Below are positions 19,851 to 31,554 of a stretch of DNA of 64,000 bases, piece by piece. Within the stretch, counting starts at the first letter, position 1; the number at the start of each line of letters is the position of its first letter. This DNA is from Oxalicibacterium faecigallinarum (GTDB lineage Bacteria > Pseudomonadota > Gammaproteobacteria > Burkholderiales > Burkholderiaceae_D), in contig NZ_BMDI01000002.1 in assembly GCF_014635705.1 (NCBI RefSeq), positions 62,001 through 126,000 of the forward strand. Reading direction: 5' to 3'. The notes under the pieces were generated by a model. That model was given only the letters and a program-made list of their open reading frames with translations. It did not search any database and was not told the origin of the DNA. The translations under genes were made by a program, and so were the position numbers.

Positions 19851-20569
19851 AAAAGACAGCCAAGGCATTTCTGTTTGCCACAGCCATTCTGCTCAGCGGT
19901 TGCGCCAGCACCAACGGTAACACCACGGCGGGTGATCCGTTCGAAGGTTATAACCGTGCGATGTTCGAATTCAACGACACGGTTGATCGCGTTGCATTGA
20001 AACCGGTCGCCACGGCTTACCGCGATCATTTGCCATCCTTTGTCCAGACGGGTGTCAACAATTTCTTCAGCAACATTGGTGACGTCTGGATCATGGTCAA
20101 CAACTTCCTGCAAGGCAAGGCAGAAAACGGCTTGAACGACTTCATGCGTGTGGCCGTCAATACGACGCTGGGCTTTGGCGGTCTGCTGGATATTGCATCG
20201 GAAGCAGGTATCACCAAGCACAACGAGGATTTTGGTCAAACCCTGGGTAAATGGGGCGTAAAGCCAGGCCCATACATCGTTCTGCCTTTCTTTGGCGGTT
20301 CGACTTTGCGTGACACGGCTGCATTGCCTGCCGACATTTATGGTGATCCATGGACCTATGTCACGCCGGTCAGTGTACGTAATACGGGTGCCGTCGTGCG
20401 CGTTGTCGATTACCGTGCCACGTTGCTCAATGCAAGCAATCTGATGGAAGATGCCGCGCTGGATCGTTACACCTTCTTCCGTGACGGTTATCTGCAACGT
20501 CGTCAAAGCCTGGTGTATGACGGCGCGCCGCCACCAACAAACTACGACGAAGACGATATTCAGCCTTGA
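19847..20569 (+). CDS. mlaA: Outer-membrane lipoprotein MlaA (VacJ)
   Basis: A 240-residue lipoprotein with signal peptide and lipobox LLSGC at residues 15-19; Ala at +2 suits outer-membrane sorting. The body carries the VacJ motif DPFEGYNRAMFEFND and the NFFSNIGDVWIMVNNFLQGK and GGLLDIASEAG blocks. It removes misplaced phospholipids from the outer leaflet and hands them to MlaC. Having mlaA inside the mlaFED operon is the common betaproteobacterial layout, unlike E. coli. A 193-base gap follows before mlaC. Confidence 0.94.
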   Translation: MKKTAKAFLFATAILLSGCASTNGNTTAGDPFEGYNRAMFEFNDTVDRVALKPVATAYRDHLPSFVQTGVNNFFSNIGDVWIMVNNFLQGKAENGLNDFMRVAVNTTLGFGGLLDIASEAGITKHNEDFGQTLGKWGVKPGPYIVLPFFGGSTLRDTAALPADIYGDPWTYVTPVSVRNTGAVVRVVDYRATLLNASNLMEDAALDRYTFFRDGYLQRRQSLVYDGAPPPTNYDEDDIQP

Positions 20570-20762
20570 TCGCGTTCTGCCTGCCATTTTCCGGCAGGTA
20601 CATTCAGTTACAGTTCGGCCGCCAGGCGGCTGAACCACCTCATTTTCCGATGGTCGAATCGCTTGAAAACAAGACCATCGCTCACATGTGAGCCAGGATG
20701 ATCATGCATGCGCAATCTTGCCGTGTGCGAAATGTTGTCCTGTTCAGCCAGATTGGAGAATC

Positions 20763-21437
20763 ATGAATCAGCTTCTGAAAAAATTGACTTTCGCTTTTAT
20801 GGCACTTTCGTTTGCCGGTTTTGCCTCTGCTGCAGAGGCGCCGGATGCCTTGATCAAGCGTTTGAGTGAAGAAATTCTTGCCACGGCAAAAACCGATAAG
20901 CAGATTCAATCGGGCAGCCAGACGCGTATTCAGCAGGTTGTCGATGAAAAAATCCTGCCGCATGTCGATTTTCAGCGCACGACTGCGCTGGCTGTCGGTC
21001 GTGCCTGGCGTCAGGCAACACCTGAGCAAAAGACGCAATTGACCGATGAGTTCAAGAAGTTGCTGACTTACACCTATACAGGCGCCATTTCCCAAGTAAC
21101 GGATCAGAAATTCGAATACCTGCCATTCCGTGCAGCCGCGGATGACAAGGATGTGGTGGTAAATACGCGTGTGGTGCAGCCGCGTGGCGAGCCGGTGCAA
21201 CTGAGCTATCGTCTGATCAAGTCGGACAGCGGCTGGAAAATCTATGACGTCAACGTACTGGGTGCGTGGCTGATTGAGAGCTACAAAGGCAGCTTTGCCG
21301 CAGAAATCAACAAGTCCGGCGTGGACGGCCTGATCGCTTCGATCAAGGACCGCAATGCCAAACTGGCTGCCAATGTCGCCAAGTCAGGCGGCAAGGCAGT
21401 GACATCGCCAACCAAAGCTGGCGAAATTGCCAAGTAA
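20763..21437 (+). CDS. mlaC: Periplasmic phospholipid carrier MlaC
   Basis: A 224-residue protein with a cleavable signal peptide (hydrophobic FAFMALSFAGFASA, likely cut before AEAPDAL). The mature part matches the Tol-Ttg2/MlaC family (DEKILPHVDFQRTTALAVGRAWRQATPEQKTQLTDEF split over about residues 60-100). It shuttles phospholipid between MlaA and MlaD. The start at 20763 has GGAGAA at 20755-20760. An imperfect GC-rich hairpin at 20615-20635 in the gap before it has no T-run and is not called a terminator. Confidence 0.93.
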   Translation: MNQLLKKLTFAFMALSFAGFASAAEAPDALIKRLSEEILATAKTDKQIQSGSQTRIQQVVDEKILPHVDFQRTTALAVGRAWRQATPEQKTQLTDEFKKLLTYTYTGAISQVTDQKFEYLPFRAAADDKDVVVNTRVVQPRGEPVQLSYRLIKSDSGWKIYDVNVLGAWLIESYKGSFAAEINKSGVDGLIASIKDRNAKLAANVAKSGGKAVTSPTKAGEIAK

Positions 21438-21441
21438 TCCC

Positions 21442-21729
21442 ATGTTTCAGGCGCCTTCCTCGCTCACTTATGATCATGCCAACGCTGCGTTGAACGCAGG
21501 GTTGGCTGCCATTGGGGGCGGGGAATCTGCCATTGATTTCGTTGCTGTCGAAGTAGTGGACTCCTCTGCCGTAGCGACCGTTCTGGCGTGGCAACGAGCG
21601 AGCAAAGCCCGTGGCACATCATTGACTCTGCATAACATTCCGGACAGTTTGCGCAGCCTGATGTCGCTTTACGATGTGGAAAGCGTCCTCGGATTGTCCG
21701 CTTCCCGCGCTGATCTGCCTCACCATTGA
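21442..21729 (+). CDS. mlaB: STAS-domain protein MlaB
   Basis: A 95-residue STAS protein. The pattern AIDFVAVEVVDSSAVATVLAWQRASKARG is the STAS strand-loop-helix, with the usual D-S-S/T-A motif. MlaB binds MlaF and is needed for ATPase assembly. The ATG at 21442 lies five bases after the mlaC stop, so translation is coupled; an in-frame TTG at 21427 is less likely. It ends the mlaFEDACB operon. Confidence 0.87.
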   Translation: MFQAPSSLTYDHANAALNAGLAAIGGGESAIDFVAVEVVDSSAVATVLAWQRASKARGTSLTLHNIPDSLRSLMSLYDVESVLGLSASRADLPHH

Positions 21730-21740
21730 TCCTGCCAGTT

Positions 21741-21800
21741 TGACGCTTTTCACGCGTCACCTTGTCTTGTCCGGGCTTTGGTCCCGGAATCTAATATAAT
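21741..21800 (+). promoter_or_regulatory. Hairpins and TATAAT box between mlaB and the ABC exporter
   Basis: Two small hairpins, TGACGC/GCGTCA (21741-21746, 21754-21759) and CCGGG/CCCGG (21771-21775, 21783-21787), neither with a T-run, precede a perfect TATAAT at 21795-21800. No TTGACA is at normal distance, so this is a -10 candidate only. It suggests the exporter has its own promoter. Confidence 0.4.
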
Positions 21801-21879
21801 CAAGGGTTTCGCCATTTATTCAATGCGCATTCGCATTGTTCATTCGGCATTTCCTCTGCATAAAGTGTCGTTGGCCAAT

Positions 21880-22791
21880 ATGGCTGCAATTCAAGTCAAT
21901 AACGTCGAAAAAAGCTACAAGGCACTGAAGGCCTTGCGGGGCGTTTCGCTATCCATCGAAGAAGGCGAATTTTTCGGCTTGCTCGGCCCGAACGGCGCGG
22001 GCAAAACCACGCTGATCTCGATCATCGCCGGACTGAACCGGGCGGATGCCGGTAACGTCACCGTGCACGGGCATGACACTGTGACGGCCTACCGGCAGGC
22101 GCGCAAACTACTCGGCGTTGTGCCGCAAGAACTGGTGTTTGATCCGTTTTTCACGGTAAGAGAAACTCTGCGTATGCAGTCCGGTTACTACGGTTTGAAG
22201 AATAACGATGCGTGGATCGATGAAGTCATGCATCACCTCGATCTGACCAGCAAGGCGGATGCAAACATGCGTGCGCTGTCTGGTGGCATGAAACGTCGCG
22301 TGCTGGTGGCGCAGGCACTGGTTCACAAGCCGCCGGTCATCGTGCTGGATGAGCCGACTGCAGGTGTTGACGTCGAATTGCGCCAGACGCTATGGAAGTT
22401 TATTTCCCGTCTCAATCGTGATGGGCACACGGTGGTACTGACCACACACTATCTCGAAGAAGCGCAGGCGCTATGCAATCGCGTCGCCATGCTGAAGGCG
22501 GGGCAAGTTGTCGCTCTGGACACGACGGCCAGCTTGATTAGGCGAATATCCGGTTCGCAACTGATTGTGCAACTCGCGTCCGGTACGTTGCCTGATGCGC
22601 TGAAGCCACTGGTCTCGCATCCTGAAGAATTGCTGACTGGTCGCAAGTACACTTTGCGCATCAACGACCATTCGGAAGTCGAGCCGGTGTTGGCGGCCTT
22701 AAGGCAGTCAGGCGCGGTGGTGGAAGACCTGCATTTGCAGCAGGCTGATCTGGAAGACGTCTTTATTCAGATCATGGAGGGTGAAAAATGA
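21880..22791 (+). CDS. ABC-2 type transporter ATP-binding protein
   Basis: A 303-residue ATPase of the DrrA/NodI/YadG kind. Walker A is LLGPNGAGKTT (34-44), the signature is LSGGMKRRVLVAQALVHKP, and Walker B is VIVLDEPTAGVDVELR. The C-terminal 80 residues are the extra domain common in exporters of this class. The start at 21880 (MAAIQVNNVEKSY) matches where homology should begin; an ATG at 21823 in frame is possible, and neither has a good ribosome site. It overlaps the permease gene by ATGA and lies downstream of mla genes, so lipid or envelope export is a reasonable guess; the substrate is unknown. Confidence 0.9.
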   Translation: MAAIQVNNVEKSYKALKALRGVSLSIEEGEFFGLLGPNGAGKTTLISIIAGLNRADAGNVTVHGHDTVTAYRQARKLLGVVPQELVFDPFFTVRETLRMQSGYYGLKNNDAWIDEVMHHLDLTSKADANMRALSGGMKRRVLVAQALVHKPPVIVLDEPTAGVDVELRQTLWKFISRLNRDGHTVVLTTHYLEEAQALCNRVAMLKAGQVVALDTTASLIRRISGSQLIVQLASGTLPDALKPLVSHPEELLTGRKYTLRINDHSEVEPVLAALRQSGAVVEDLHLQQADLEDVFIQIMEGEK

Positions 22792-23543
22792 CCGGCTTCC
22801 AAACCTTGTTTTACAAGGAAATGCTGCGTTTCTGGAAGGTGGCAACACAAACAGTAGCGGCACCCATCCTGACTGCTGTGCTCTACCTTCTGATTTTTGG
22901 TCACGTGCTGGAAGATCATGTACAGGTCTATCCCGGTGTGCAGTACACGGCATTTCTGGTGCCCGGCCTGGTGATGATGAGCGTACTGCAGAACGCGTTT
23001 GCCAATTCATCTTCGTCACTGATTCAGTCCAAGATCACCGGCAATCTGGTATTCGTTTTGCTGACGCCGCTGTCGCACTGGGAGTTGTTCAGCGCCTATG
23101 TGCTGGCGGCCGTTGCGCGTGGACTGATCGTCGGATCGGGCGTGTTTCTGGTCACGGCGTGGTTTGCCGACATGAGTTTTGTCGCGCCGTGGTGGATTGC
23201 GATTTTTGCGGTACTGGGTGCGGCCATGCTCGGCACGATGGGTGTGATAGCCGGTATCTGGGCGGAGAAATTTGATCAGCTCGCGGCGTTCCAGAATTTC
23301 CTGATCATGCCGGCGACGTTCCTGTCCGGCGTGTTTTACTCGGTGCACTCCTTGCCGACGTTCTGGCAAAACGTGTCGCATCTGAACCCGTTTTTCTACA
23401 TGATCGATGGATTTCGTTATGGCTTCTTCGGACAGTCCGACGTCAATCCCCTGATCAGTTGTGCTGTTGTCACCTGTTTTCTGACGTTGCTGGTTACGTT
23501 TGGAGTGTCGTTGCTGCGTAGCGGATACAAACTGCGGCATTGA
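22788..23543 (+). CDS. ABC-2 type transporter permease
   Basis: A 251-residue membrane protein of the ABC-2 family (YadH/NodJ-like) with six likely membrane spans. The family segment YTAFLVPGLVMMSVLQNAFANSSSSL is in the middle third, and the late NPFFYMIDGFRYGFFG stretch is the ABC-2 signature. It starts in the stop of its ATPase gene (ATGA), so the two form one transporter. The last residues (LLRSGYKLRH) are cytoplasmic. Substrate unknown. Confidence 0.9.
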   Translation: MTGFQTLFYKEMLRFWKVATQTVAAPILTAVLYLLIFGHVLEDHVQVYPGVQYTAFLVPGLVMMSVLQNAFANSSSSLIQSKITGNLVFVLLTPLSHWELFSAYVLAAVARGLIVGSGVFLVTAWFADMSFVAPWWIAIFAVLGAAMLGTMGVIAGIWAEKFDQLAAFQNFLIMPATFLSGVFYSVHSLPTFWQNVSHLNPFFYMIDGFRYGFFGQSDVNPLISCAVVTCFLTLLVTFGVSLLRSGYKLRH

Positions 23544-23592
23544 TGACACTGTGCATTTATCATTACCCATTCTTTTTTGAAAAGGCAGAACC

Positions 23593-23829
23593 ATGTTGCC
23601 CACACCCGAACTGGTAAAAAGCTATATCGCCGCAGGTCTGAATTGTTCCCATCTGGAAGTCAGTGGCGATGGTTCGCACTTCGAAGCGGTAATCGTCTCG
23701 GATGCTTTCGCCGGCAAACGTTTGATTCAGCGCCATCAACTGGTTTATGCGGCACTTGGTGACCGCATGAAGGCAGAAATTCACGCGCTGTCGATGAAGA
23801 CGCTGACGCCGGAAGAATTCCAGAAATAA
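23593..23829 (+). CDS. ibaG: BolA/IbaG family protein
   Basis: A 78-residue BolA-like protein. The core GDGSHFEAVIVSDAFAGKRLIQRHQLVYAALG carries the invariant histidine and the KRLIQRHQLVY helix. Members bind monothiol glutaredoxins to carry [2Fe-2S] clusters; a grxD gene lies elsewhere in this window. It sits between the ABC permease and murA, the same ibaG-murA neighbourhood known in enterobacteria. The start has AAAGG about 13 bases upstream. Confidence 0.9.
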   Translation: MLPTPELVKSYIAAGLNCSHLEVSGDGSHFEAVIVSDAFAGKRLIQRHQLVYAALGDRMKAEIHALSMKTLTPEEFQK

Positions 23830-25796
<1,967 letters not shown>

Positions 25797-25864
25797 GACA
25801 GCGTTTTGTCGATTCGCTGCTATTGTTTGATTTATCGTTATTTTTGATCTGAGCGGAAATAGAG

Positions 25865-27178
25865 ATGTCCATACAGATTCGCAAGTTTGATTCCAGTCAC
25901 CCTGACTTCCCGAAGCAGTTGAGCGAGGTGCTGGCATTTGAGGCGTCGGAAGACGAAGCCATTGATCGCAGTGCAATGCAGATTCTCGAGCATATCAAGC
26001 GCGAGGGCGACAAGGCCGTGCTCGAATACACCAAGCGCTTCGATCATGTTGAAGCAGACAGCATGGCAGCGCTTGAAATTTCGCAAGCCGAACTGCAAGC
26101 CGCGCTCGATCAACTGACGCCGGAACGACGTGCTGCCTTGCAGGTGGCCGCAGATCGCGTACGTATTTATCACGAACGTCAGAAGAACGAAATCGGCTCC
26201 AACGGTTTTACCTACACGGAAGCAGATGGCACCATCCTCGGTCAGAAAGTCACGCCACTGGATCGCGTGGGCTTGTACGTTCCAGGCGGCAAGGCAGCGT
26301 ACCCTTCGTCGGTGCTGATGAATGCCATTCCGGCCAAGGTTGCCGGTGTGCCGGAAGTCATCATGGTCGTGCCGACGCCGAACGGTGTAAAAAATGAACT
26401 GGTGCTGGCCGCCGCAGCGATGTCCGGTGTAGATCGTGTATTCACGATTGGTGGTGCACAGGCGGTTGGCGCGCTGGCTTATGGTACGGCGACGATTCCG
26501 CAAGTGGACAAGATTGTCGGTCCGGGTAATGCGTATGTTGCTGCGGCCAAGCGTCGCGTGTTTGGCACAGTTGGTATCGACATGATCGCCGGCCCTTCGG
26601 AAATTCTGGTGATCTGCGATGGCACGACCAATCCGGACTGGATTGCGATGGATCTGTTCTCGCAGGCAGAGCACGATGAACTGGCGCAGTCGATCCTGAT
26701 CTGCCCGGATGAAGCGTATCTCGACAAAGTGGCCGAGAGTGTGAATCGCCAACTGGCTGACATGCCGCGCAAGGATGTCATCACGACCTCGCTGACCAAT
26801 CGGGGCGCACTGATCAAGGTGCGCGACATGGATGAAGCGTGCGAGATTGCCAACTTCATCGCGGCGGAGCATCTGGAAATTTCTGCCGAGAATCCACAGC
26901 AATTGGCTGACAAGATTCGTCACGCCGGTGCGATGTTCCTTGGTCGTTTTTCTTCCGAATCGCTTGGCGATTACTGTGCAGGACCCAACCATGTGCTGCC
27001 GACTTCGCGTACGGCACGTTTCTCGTCGCCGCTGGGTGTCTACGACTTCCAGAAGCGTTCGAGCATTCTGCAAGTCAGCGAAGGCGGTGCGCAGACGCTG
27101 GGCAAGGTTGCGGCCGAGCTGGCCTACGGCGAAGGCTTGCAGGCGCATGCGCGTTCTGCCGAATATCGTTTGAAGTGA
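25865..27178 (+). CDS. hisD: Histidinol dehydrogenase
   Basis: A 437-residue zinc enzyme for the last two oxidations to histidine. It shows the family stretch [26 protein letters not shown], the [13 protein letters not shown] motif, KIVGPGN and the [10 protein letters not shown] zinc/active-site segment, and [12 protein letters not shown] near the C-terminus. It follows hisG after 68 bases. A DNA methyltransferase gene, not hisC or hisB, comes next. Confidence 0.97.
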   Translation: MSIQIRKFDSSHPDFPKQLSEVLAFEASEDEAIDRSAMQILEHIKREGDKAVLEYTKRFDHVEADSMAALEISQAELQAALDQLTPERRAALQVAADRVRIYHERQKNEIGSNGFTYTEADGTILGQKVTPLDRVGLYVPGGKAAYPSSVLMNAIPAKVAGVPEVIMVVPTPNGVKNELVLAAAAMSGVDRVFTIGGAQAVGALAYGTATIPQVDKIVGPGNAYVAAAKRRVFGTVGIDMIAGPSEILVICDGTTNPDWIAMDLFSQAEHDELAQSILICPDEAYLDKVAESVNRQLADMPRKDVITTSLTNRGALIKVRDMDEACEIANFIAAEHLEISAENPQQLADKIRHAGAMFLGRFSSESLGDYCAGPNHVLPTSRTARFSSPLGVYDFQKRSSILQVSEGGAQTLGKVAAELAYGEGLQAHARSAEYRLK

Positions 27179-27197
27179 TGATGCCAGGGATGCGCAC

Positions 27198-27992
27198 ATG
27201 ACAGACTGGTGCAATCGCATCTTTTGCGAAGATGCGCTGCTTGGCTTGTCGCGCATTCCCGAGGCGTCCATCGATCTGATCATTGCTGATCCACCTTATG
27301 GGTTGGGCAAGGATTACGGCAATGACTCGGATAAGCTCGATGCCGACGCATATCTGGCATGGATGGAGCAGTGGATTGATCTGGCGCTGCCCAAGCTCAA
27401 ATCTACCGGCAGTCTCTATATCTTCCTGACCTGGCGCTATTCGCCGGAAATCTTTGTCATGCTCAAAAAACGCATGACCATGATCAACGAAATCATCTGG
27501 GATCGACGTGTGCCATCGATGGGCGGCAGCGTGCGACGATTTTCCTCTGTGCATGACACCATCGGTCTGTTCGTCAAGGCGAAGGACTATTACTTCGATC
27601 TGGATGCCGTGCGCGTACCCTACGATGCGCAAACCAAGAAGGCGCGTTCGCGTTCCATCTTTGTCGGCGCCAAATGGCTGGAAATGGGCTACAACCCCAA
27701 GGATGTCTGGAGCGTGTCGCGCCTGCATCGTGAACATCGCGAGCGCGAGGATCATCCGACGCAGAAACCGCTGGAAGTCGTGGAGCGCATGATCAAGGCA
27801 TCGTGTCCACCGGGGGGGGTGGTGCTTGATCCATTTCTTGGGAGCGGCACGACGGCAGTCGCTGCTTTACGTTGTGGCCGACAATACACCGGGTTTGAGC
27901 TGAATGCCGAGTATTGCGCGCTGATTCAGGAGCGACTGGCCACCTTGGACAAGGGGCAGGCTACGCACTCGACTGTTGCGCCATGTGAGTGA
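27198..27992 (+). CDS. Orphan beta-class DNA adenine methyltransferase
   Basis: A 264-residue N6-adenine (or N4-cytosine) methyltransferase. The catalytic motif IV is ADPPYGL (residues 30-36), and the SAM motif I, DPFLGSGTT, lies at 211-219; DPPY before DPF.GSGT defines the beta class. HPTQKP precedes motif I as usual. There is no restriction gene beside it. At 264 residues it lacks the extra C-terminal domain of CcrM. The start at 27198 has AGGGA at 27186-27190. It lies 19 bases behind hisD on the same strand and probably rides the his transcript. A run of eight Gs (27812-27819) lies just upstream of motif I. Target sequence unknown. Confidence 0.9.
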   Translation: MTDWCNRIFCEDALLGLSRIPEASIDLIIADPPYGLGKDYGNDSDKLDADAYLAWMEQWIDLALPKLKSTGSLYIFLTWRYSPEIFVMLKKRMTMINEIIWDRRVPSMGGSVRRFSSVHDTIGLFVKAKDYYFDLDAVRVPYDAQTKKARSRSIFVGAKWLEMGYNPKDVWSVSRLHREHREREDHPTQKPLEVVERMIKASCPPGGVVLDPFLGSGTTAVAALRCGRQYTGFELNAEYCALIQERLATLDKGQATHSTVAPCE

Positions 27993-28247
27993 ATTTGTCG
28001 CGACAAGGCGGTCAATTTGTTCCGCTTCTGCCTACTTTTGTGCAAAACAGCCTAAAAATCTTGTTTGTGATGACCTTCTGATGCTGGAACGCAAAGTGCT
28101 TGCCCAAAATTTGGGTAGAATGCCAGTAGTGCAGTAAATTCAAAACAGCATCATTGGTTGTCAGAAACATCATTCGTGCATCACCAGAGGCAATGTGTTG
28201 CCTGACCACTCCATCAACGACCATCGTTTTCAACGTTTTTACCTCTC
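27993..28247. other. 255-base gap before hisB
   Basis: No convincing gene is seen. The stretch is AT-richer than its surroundings and occupies the place where hisC would be expected between hisD and hisB in many Burkholderiales. A 73-codon open frame on the minus strand (28012-28233) has no ribosome site or recognisable domain. It may hold a promoter for hisB onwards; no good -35/-10 pair was found. Confidence 0.45.
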
Positions 28248-28844
28248 ATGTCCACGTCACGTACCGCTGAAGTTACGCGTAACACCAACGAAACGCAGAT
28301 TCGCGTTGCCATCAATCTGGACGGTACCGGCCAGCAAAAACTGAATACCGGTGTGCCGTTTCTTGATCACATGCTGGATCAGATCGCGCGTCACGGCCTG
28401 ATCGATCTGGAAATTGATGCCAAGGGTGATTTGCACATCGATGCGCATCACACGGTGGAGGACGTCGGCATCACATTGGGTCAGGCGTTCGCCAAAGCAG
28501 TTGGCGACAAGAAGGGTATTCGTCGTTACGGTCATTCCTATGTGCCGCTGGACGAAGCCTTGTCCCGCGTAGTCATCGATTTTTCCGGACGCCCAGGCCT
28601 AGAGTTCAACGTTCCTTTTACGCGCTCCATGATCGGTACGTTTGACGTCGATCTGACCAGCGAATTTTTTCACGGCTTCGTTAATCATGCCTTGTGCACG
28701 CTGCACATCGATAACCTGCGCGGCGTGAATGCGCATCATCAATGCGAAACCGTCTTCAAGGCGTTTGGCCGTGCATTGCGCATGGCGCTTGAACTGGATT
28801 CACGCAGTGCTGGCACCATTCCATCGACCAAAGGCAGTCTGTAG
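28248..28844 (+). CDS. hisB: Imidazoleglycerol-phosphate dehydratase
   Basis: A 198-residue single-function HisB for the sixth step of histidine synthesis. The metal-binding repeats are present: [13 protein letters not shown] with [11 protein letters not shown], and [14 protein letters not shown] with [17 protein letters not shown]. No histidinol phosphatase domain is attached, so that step needs another protein. Translation starts at ATG 28248 after a 255-base gap. Confidence 0.97.
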   Translation: MSTSRTAEVTRNTNETQIRVAINLDGTGQQKLNTGVPFLDHMLDQIARHGLIDLEIDAKGDLHIDAHHTVEDVGITLGQAFAKAVGDKKGIRRYGHSYVPLDEALSRVVIDFSGRPGLEFNVPFTRSMIGTFDVDLTSEFFHGFVNHALCTLHIDNLRGVNAHHQCETVFKAFGRALRMALELDSRSAGTIPSTKGSL

Positions 28845-28888
28845 CGCTTGCCAGCTTCGTTTCAAACATGGAATTCTGAAATACCGGT

Positions 28889-29527
28889 ATGAACAAGATC
28901 GTGGTGGTGGATTACGGCATGGGTAACTTGCGCTCTGTTGCGCAAGCCTTGCGTCAGGTTGCGCCGGAGGCCGATGTCCGCATTTCGGGCGACGTGGCCG
29001 ATATTCGGTCGGCTGACCGGTTGGTATTGCCAGGCCAAGGTGCGATTCCTGACTGCATGCGTTCCCTGCAGGAATCGGGCGTCAAGGAAGAGGTATTGAA
29101 GGCTGCTGCCAGCAAGCCTTTGTTTGGCGTCTGCGTCGGTGAGCAAATGATGTTTGACTGGAGCGAAGAGGGCGATACCGATGGCCTGGGGTTGTTCCCC
29201 GGTAAGGTAGTGCGCTTTCGTCTCGACGATCAGGTGCAGGAAGACGGCTCGCGCTTCAAGGTGCCGCAGATGGGCTGGAACCGTGTTCGTCAGTCCCTGT
29301 CTCACCCACTCTGGAACGGCATTGCCGACGACAGTTACTTTTACTTTGTGCACAGTTATTACGCGCAGCCTGCAGAGCGTGCACACGTTGCTGGTGAGAC
29401 GCCTTATGGCGCCGAGTTTTGCAGCGCGATTGCGCGAGACAATATCTTTGCTACCCAGTTTCACCCGGAAAAAAGTGCATCGGCCGGTTTGCAGTTATAC
29501 AAGAATTTTGTTCACTGGAATCCCTGA
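28889..29527 (+). CDS. hisH: Imidazole glycerol phosphate synthase, glutaminase subunit
   Basis: A 212-residue class-I glutaminase that feeds ammonia to HisF. The start [17 protein letters not shown] is typical. The nucleophile is Cys82 in GVCVGEQMM, and the His-Glu pair is in QFHPEKS near residue 193. The oxyanion strand PGQGAIPDC is present. It follows hisB after 44 bases and precedes hisA after 55. Confidence 0.97.
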   Translation: MNKIVVVDYGMGNLRSVAQALRQVAPEADVRISGDVADIRSADRLVLPGQGAIPDCMRSLQESGVKEEVLKAAASKPLFGVCVGEQMMFDWSEEGDTDGLGLFPGKVVRFRLDDQVQEDGSRFKVPQMGWNRVRQSLSHPLWNGIADDSYFYFVHSYYAQPAERAHVAGETPYGAEFCSAIARDNIFATQFHPEKSASAGLQLYKNFVHWNP

Positions 29528-29582
29528 TCGCATTTTCTGATCGTTTCTTGTTTTCATTCATCACTCTTAACAAAACCATCCC

Positions 29583-30368
29583 ATGCTGCTCATCCCTGCC
29601 ATCGATCTCAAAGACGGTCATTGCGTTCGCCTGAAACAAGGCGATATGGAACAGGCGACCGTATTCTCCGAAGACCCTGCCGAGATGGCGCGCCATTGGT
29701 TGATGCAGGGCGCACGTCGTCTGCATCTGGTTGATCTGAATGGCGCATTTGCCGGCAAGCCGAAGAACGAGTCCGCAGTCAAATCGATCTTGCTGACGGT
29801 GCGTGAATTTGCAGAAGAGAACGGCCTGGATGAAATTCCTGTGCAGCTGGGTGGTGGCATCCGTGATCTGGATACGATCGAACGCTATCTCGATGATGGC
29901 TTGAGCTACATCATCATCGGCACCGCAGCCGTCAAGAATCCGGGTTTTCTGCACGATGCATGCAGCGCGTTTCCGGGCCAGATCATCGTCGGTCTTGACG
30001 CCAAGGATGGCAAGGTTGCAACCGATGGCTGGAGCAAACTGTCCGGTCACGAGGTCATCGATCTGGCGAAAAAATTTGAAGACTATGGCTGTGAAGCCAT
30101 CGTCTATACCGACATCGGACGTGACGGCATGATGGGTGGTGTCAATATCGATGCCACGGTCAAGCTGGCACAAAGCGTGAGCATTCCGATCATCGCCTCC
30201 GGCGGCGTGCATAACATCAAGGACGTCGAAGCACTTTGCGACGTACAGGACGAAGGTATTGAAGGCGTGATTTGTGGTCGTTCGATCTATGAGGGCACGC
30301 TGGATTTGCGCTCCGCACAGGATCGCGCAGACGAGCTGAGCGGTGTCGAACCGGAAACTGACGAATGA
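29583..30368 (+). CDS. hisA: ProFAR isomerase HisA
   Basis: A 261-residue TIM-barrel isomerase. Catalytic aspartates are Asp8 ([11 protein letters not shown]) and Asp139 ([10 protein letters not shown]); the phosphate-binding GGGIRDL and IIASGGVHN loops are both present. It overlaps hisF by ATGA. The C-terminal tail beyond the barrel is slightly acidic (GVEPETDE). Confidence 0.97.
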   Translation: MLLIPAIDLKDGHCVRLKQGDMEQATVFSEDPAEMARHWLMQGARRLHLVDLNGAFAGKPKNESAVKSILLTVREFAEENGLDEIPVQLGGGIRDLDTIERYLDDGLSYIIIGTAAVKNPGFLHDACSAFPGQIIVGLDAKDGKVATDGWSKLSGHEVIDLAKKFEDYGCEAIVYTDIGRDGMMGGVNIDATVKLAQSVSIPIIASGGVHNIKDVEALCDVQDEGIEGVICGRSIYEGTLDLRSAQDRADELSGVEPETDE

Positions 30369-31129
30369 CACTGGCAAAACGGATTATCCCTTGCCTCGAC
30401 GTGACTGCTGGTCGCGTCGTCAAGGGCGTCAATTTTCTCGAACTGCGTGATGCTGGTGATCCGGTGGAGATCGCCAAACGCTATGATGATCAGGGCGCGG
30501 ATGAAATCACGTTTCTCGACATCACGGCGACGTCCGATGGCCGCGATCTGATTCTCGATATCATCGAAGCGGTGGCTTCGCAGGTATTCATCCCGCTGAC
30601 GGTTGGTGGTGGCGTGCGTGCAGTGGAAGACGTGCGTCGTTTGCTCAATGCGGGTGCCGACAAGGTTGGCATCAACAGCTCAGCCATCAGCAATCCGCAG
30701 CTGGTTTTCGACGCGGCAAAAAAATACGGCTCGCAATGCATTGTTGTTGCCATCGATGCCAAGAAAGCCAGCGATGGTCGTTGGGAAGTCTTTACCCATG
30801 GCGGTCGCAAGGCAACCGGACTCGATGCGATCGAGTGGGCAAGAAAGATGGAAGGTCTGGGCGCCGGCGAAATCCTGCTGACCAGCATGGATCGTGATGG
30901 CACCAGGTCCGGTTTCGATCTGGATTTGACACGTTCCGTTTCCGATGCCATCAGCATTCCGGTGATTGCATCCGGTGGTGTGGGCGGCTTGCAGGATTTG
31001 TCGGATGGCATCAAGGTTGGTCGTGCTGATGCAGTGTTGGCAGCCAGCATTTTTCACTATGGTCAGCATACGGTGCAGGAAGCCAAGCGCTTCATGTCCG
31101 AACAAGGCATCCCGATGAGGTTGGTATGA
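30365..31129 (+). CDS. hisF: Imidazole glycerol phosphate synthase, cyclase subunit
   Basis: A 254-residue TIM-barrel cyclase. Catalytic aspartates are Asp12 ([16 protein letters not shown]) and Asp131 (VVAIDAKK). Phosphate loops [10 protein letters not shown] and [12 protein letters not shown] are intact. It starts in the hisA stop and overlaps hisI by four bases. It pairs with HisH to form the channelled synthase. Confidence 0.97.
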   Translation: MTLAKRIIPCLDVTAGRVVKGVNFLELRDAGDPVEIAKRYDDQGADEITFLDITATSDGRDLILDIIEAVASQVFIPLTVGGGVRAVEDVRRLLNAGADKVGINSSAISNPQLVFDAAKKYGSQCIVVAIDAKKASDGRWEVFTHGGRKATGLDAIEWARKMEGLGAGEILLTSMDRDGTRSGFDLDLTRSVSDAISIPVIASGGVGGLQDLSDGIKVGRADAVLAASIFHYGQHTVQEAKRFMSEQGIPMRLV

Positions 31130-31554
31130 GTACCAATGCAAAGTGGTTAAACAAGGTAAAGTGGGACGAGCACGGTCTTGTTCCGGTCATTGCGCAGGAA
31201 GTCGGCAGCAATGATGTGTTGATGTTCGCGTGGATGAATCGCGACGCGCTGGCCAAGACTGTGGAAACGGGCGAAGCAATCTACTGGAGTCGTTCGCGCA
31301 AGAAGCTGTGGCACAAGGGTGAGGAATCCGGCCACACGCAAAAAGTGCATGAGGTTCGCCTCGATTGCGATGAAGATGTCGTACTGCTCAAGGTTGAGCA
31401 GGTCGGCAAGATTGCATGTCACACAGGACGTCACTCCTGCTTCTTTCAGAAGTTTGAAGGTGATGCGGCTGGCGGCGACTGGCAGACCGTCGAGTCGGTG
31501 TTGAAAGACCCGGATGCCATTTATAAGGATAAGGATAAGGGCGGACATGAGTGA
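31126..31554 (+). CDS. hisI: Phosphoribosyl-AMP cyclohydrolase
   Basis: A 142-residue zinc hydrolase for the third histidine step. Characteristic motifs are [28 protein letters not shown], and the metal-binding DCDED and [10 protein letters not shown]. It is a separate protein from HisE, as in most betaproteobacteria, unlike the fused HisIE of enterics. hisE starts inside its last codons. Confidence 0.97.
   Translation: MSTNAKWLNKVKWDEHGLVPVIAQEVGSNDVLMFAWMNRDALAKTVETGEAIYWSRSRKKLWHKGEESGHTQKVHEVRLDCDEDVVLLKVEQVGKIACHTGRHSCFFQKFEGDAAGGDWQTVESVLKDPDAIYKDKDKGGHE

Noticed and set aside
20615-20635. GC-rich hairpin between mlaA and mlaC
   Set aside because: No T-run and a nearly absent loop; not convincing as a terminator.
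28012-28233. 73-codon minus-strand frame in the hisB upstream gap
   Set aside because: No ribosome site, no domain, and opposite to the operon; most likely chance in AT-rich DNA.
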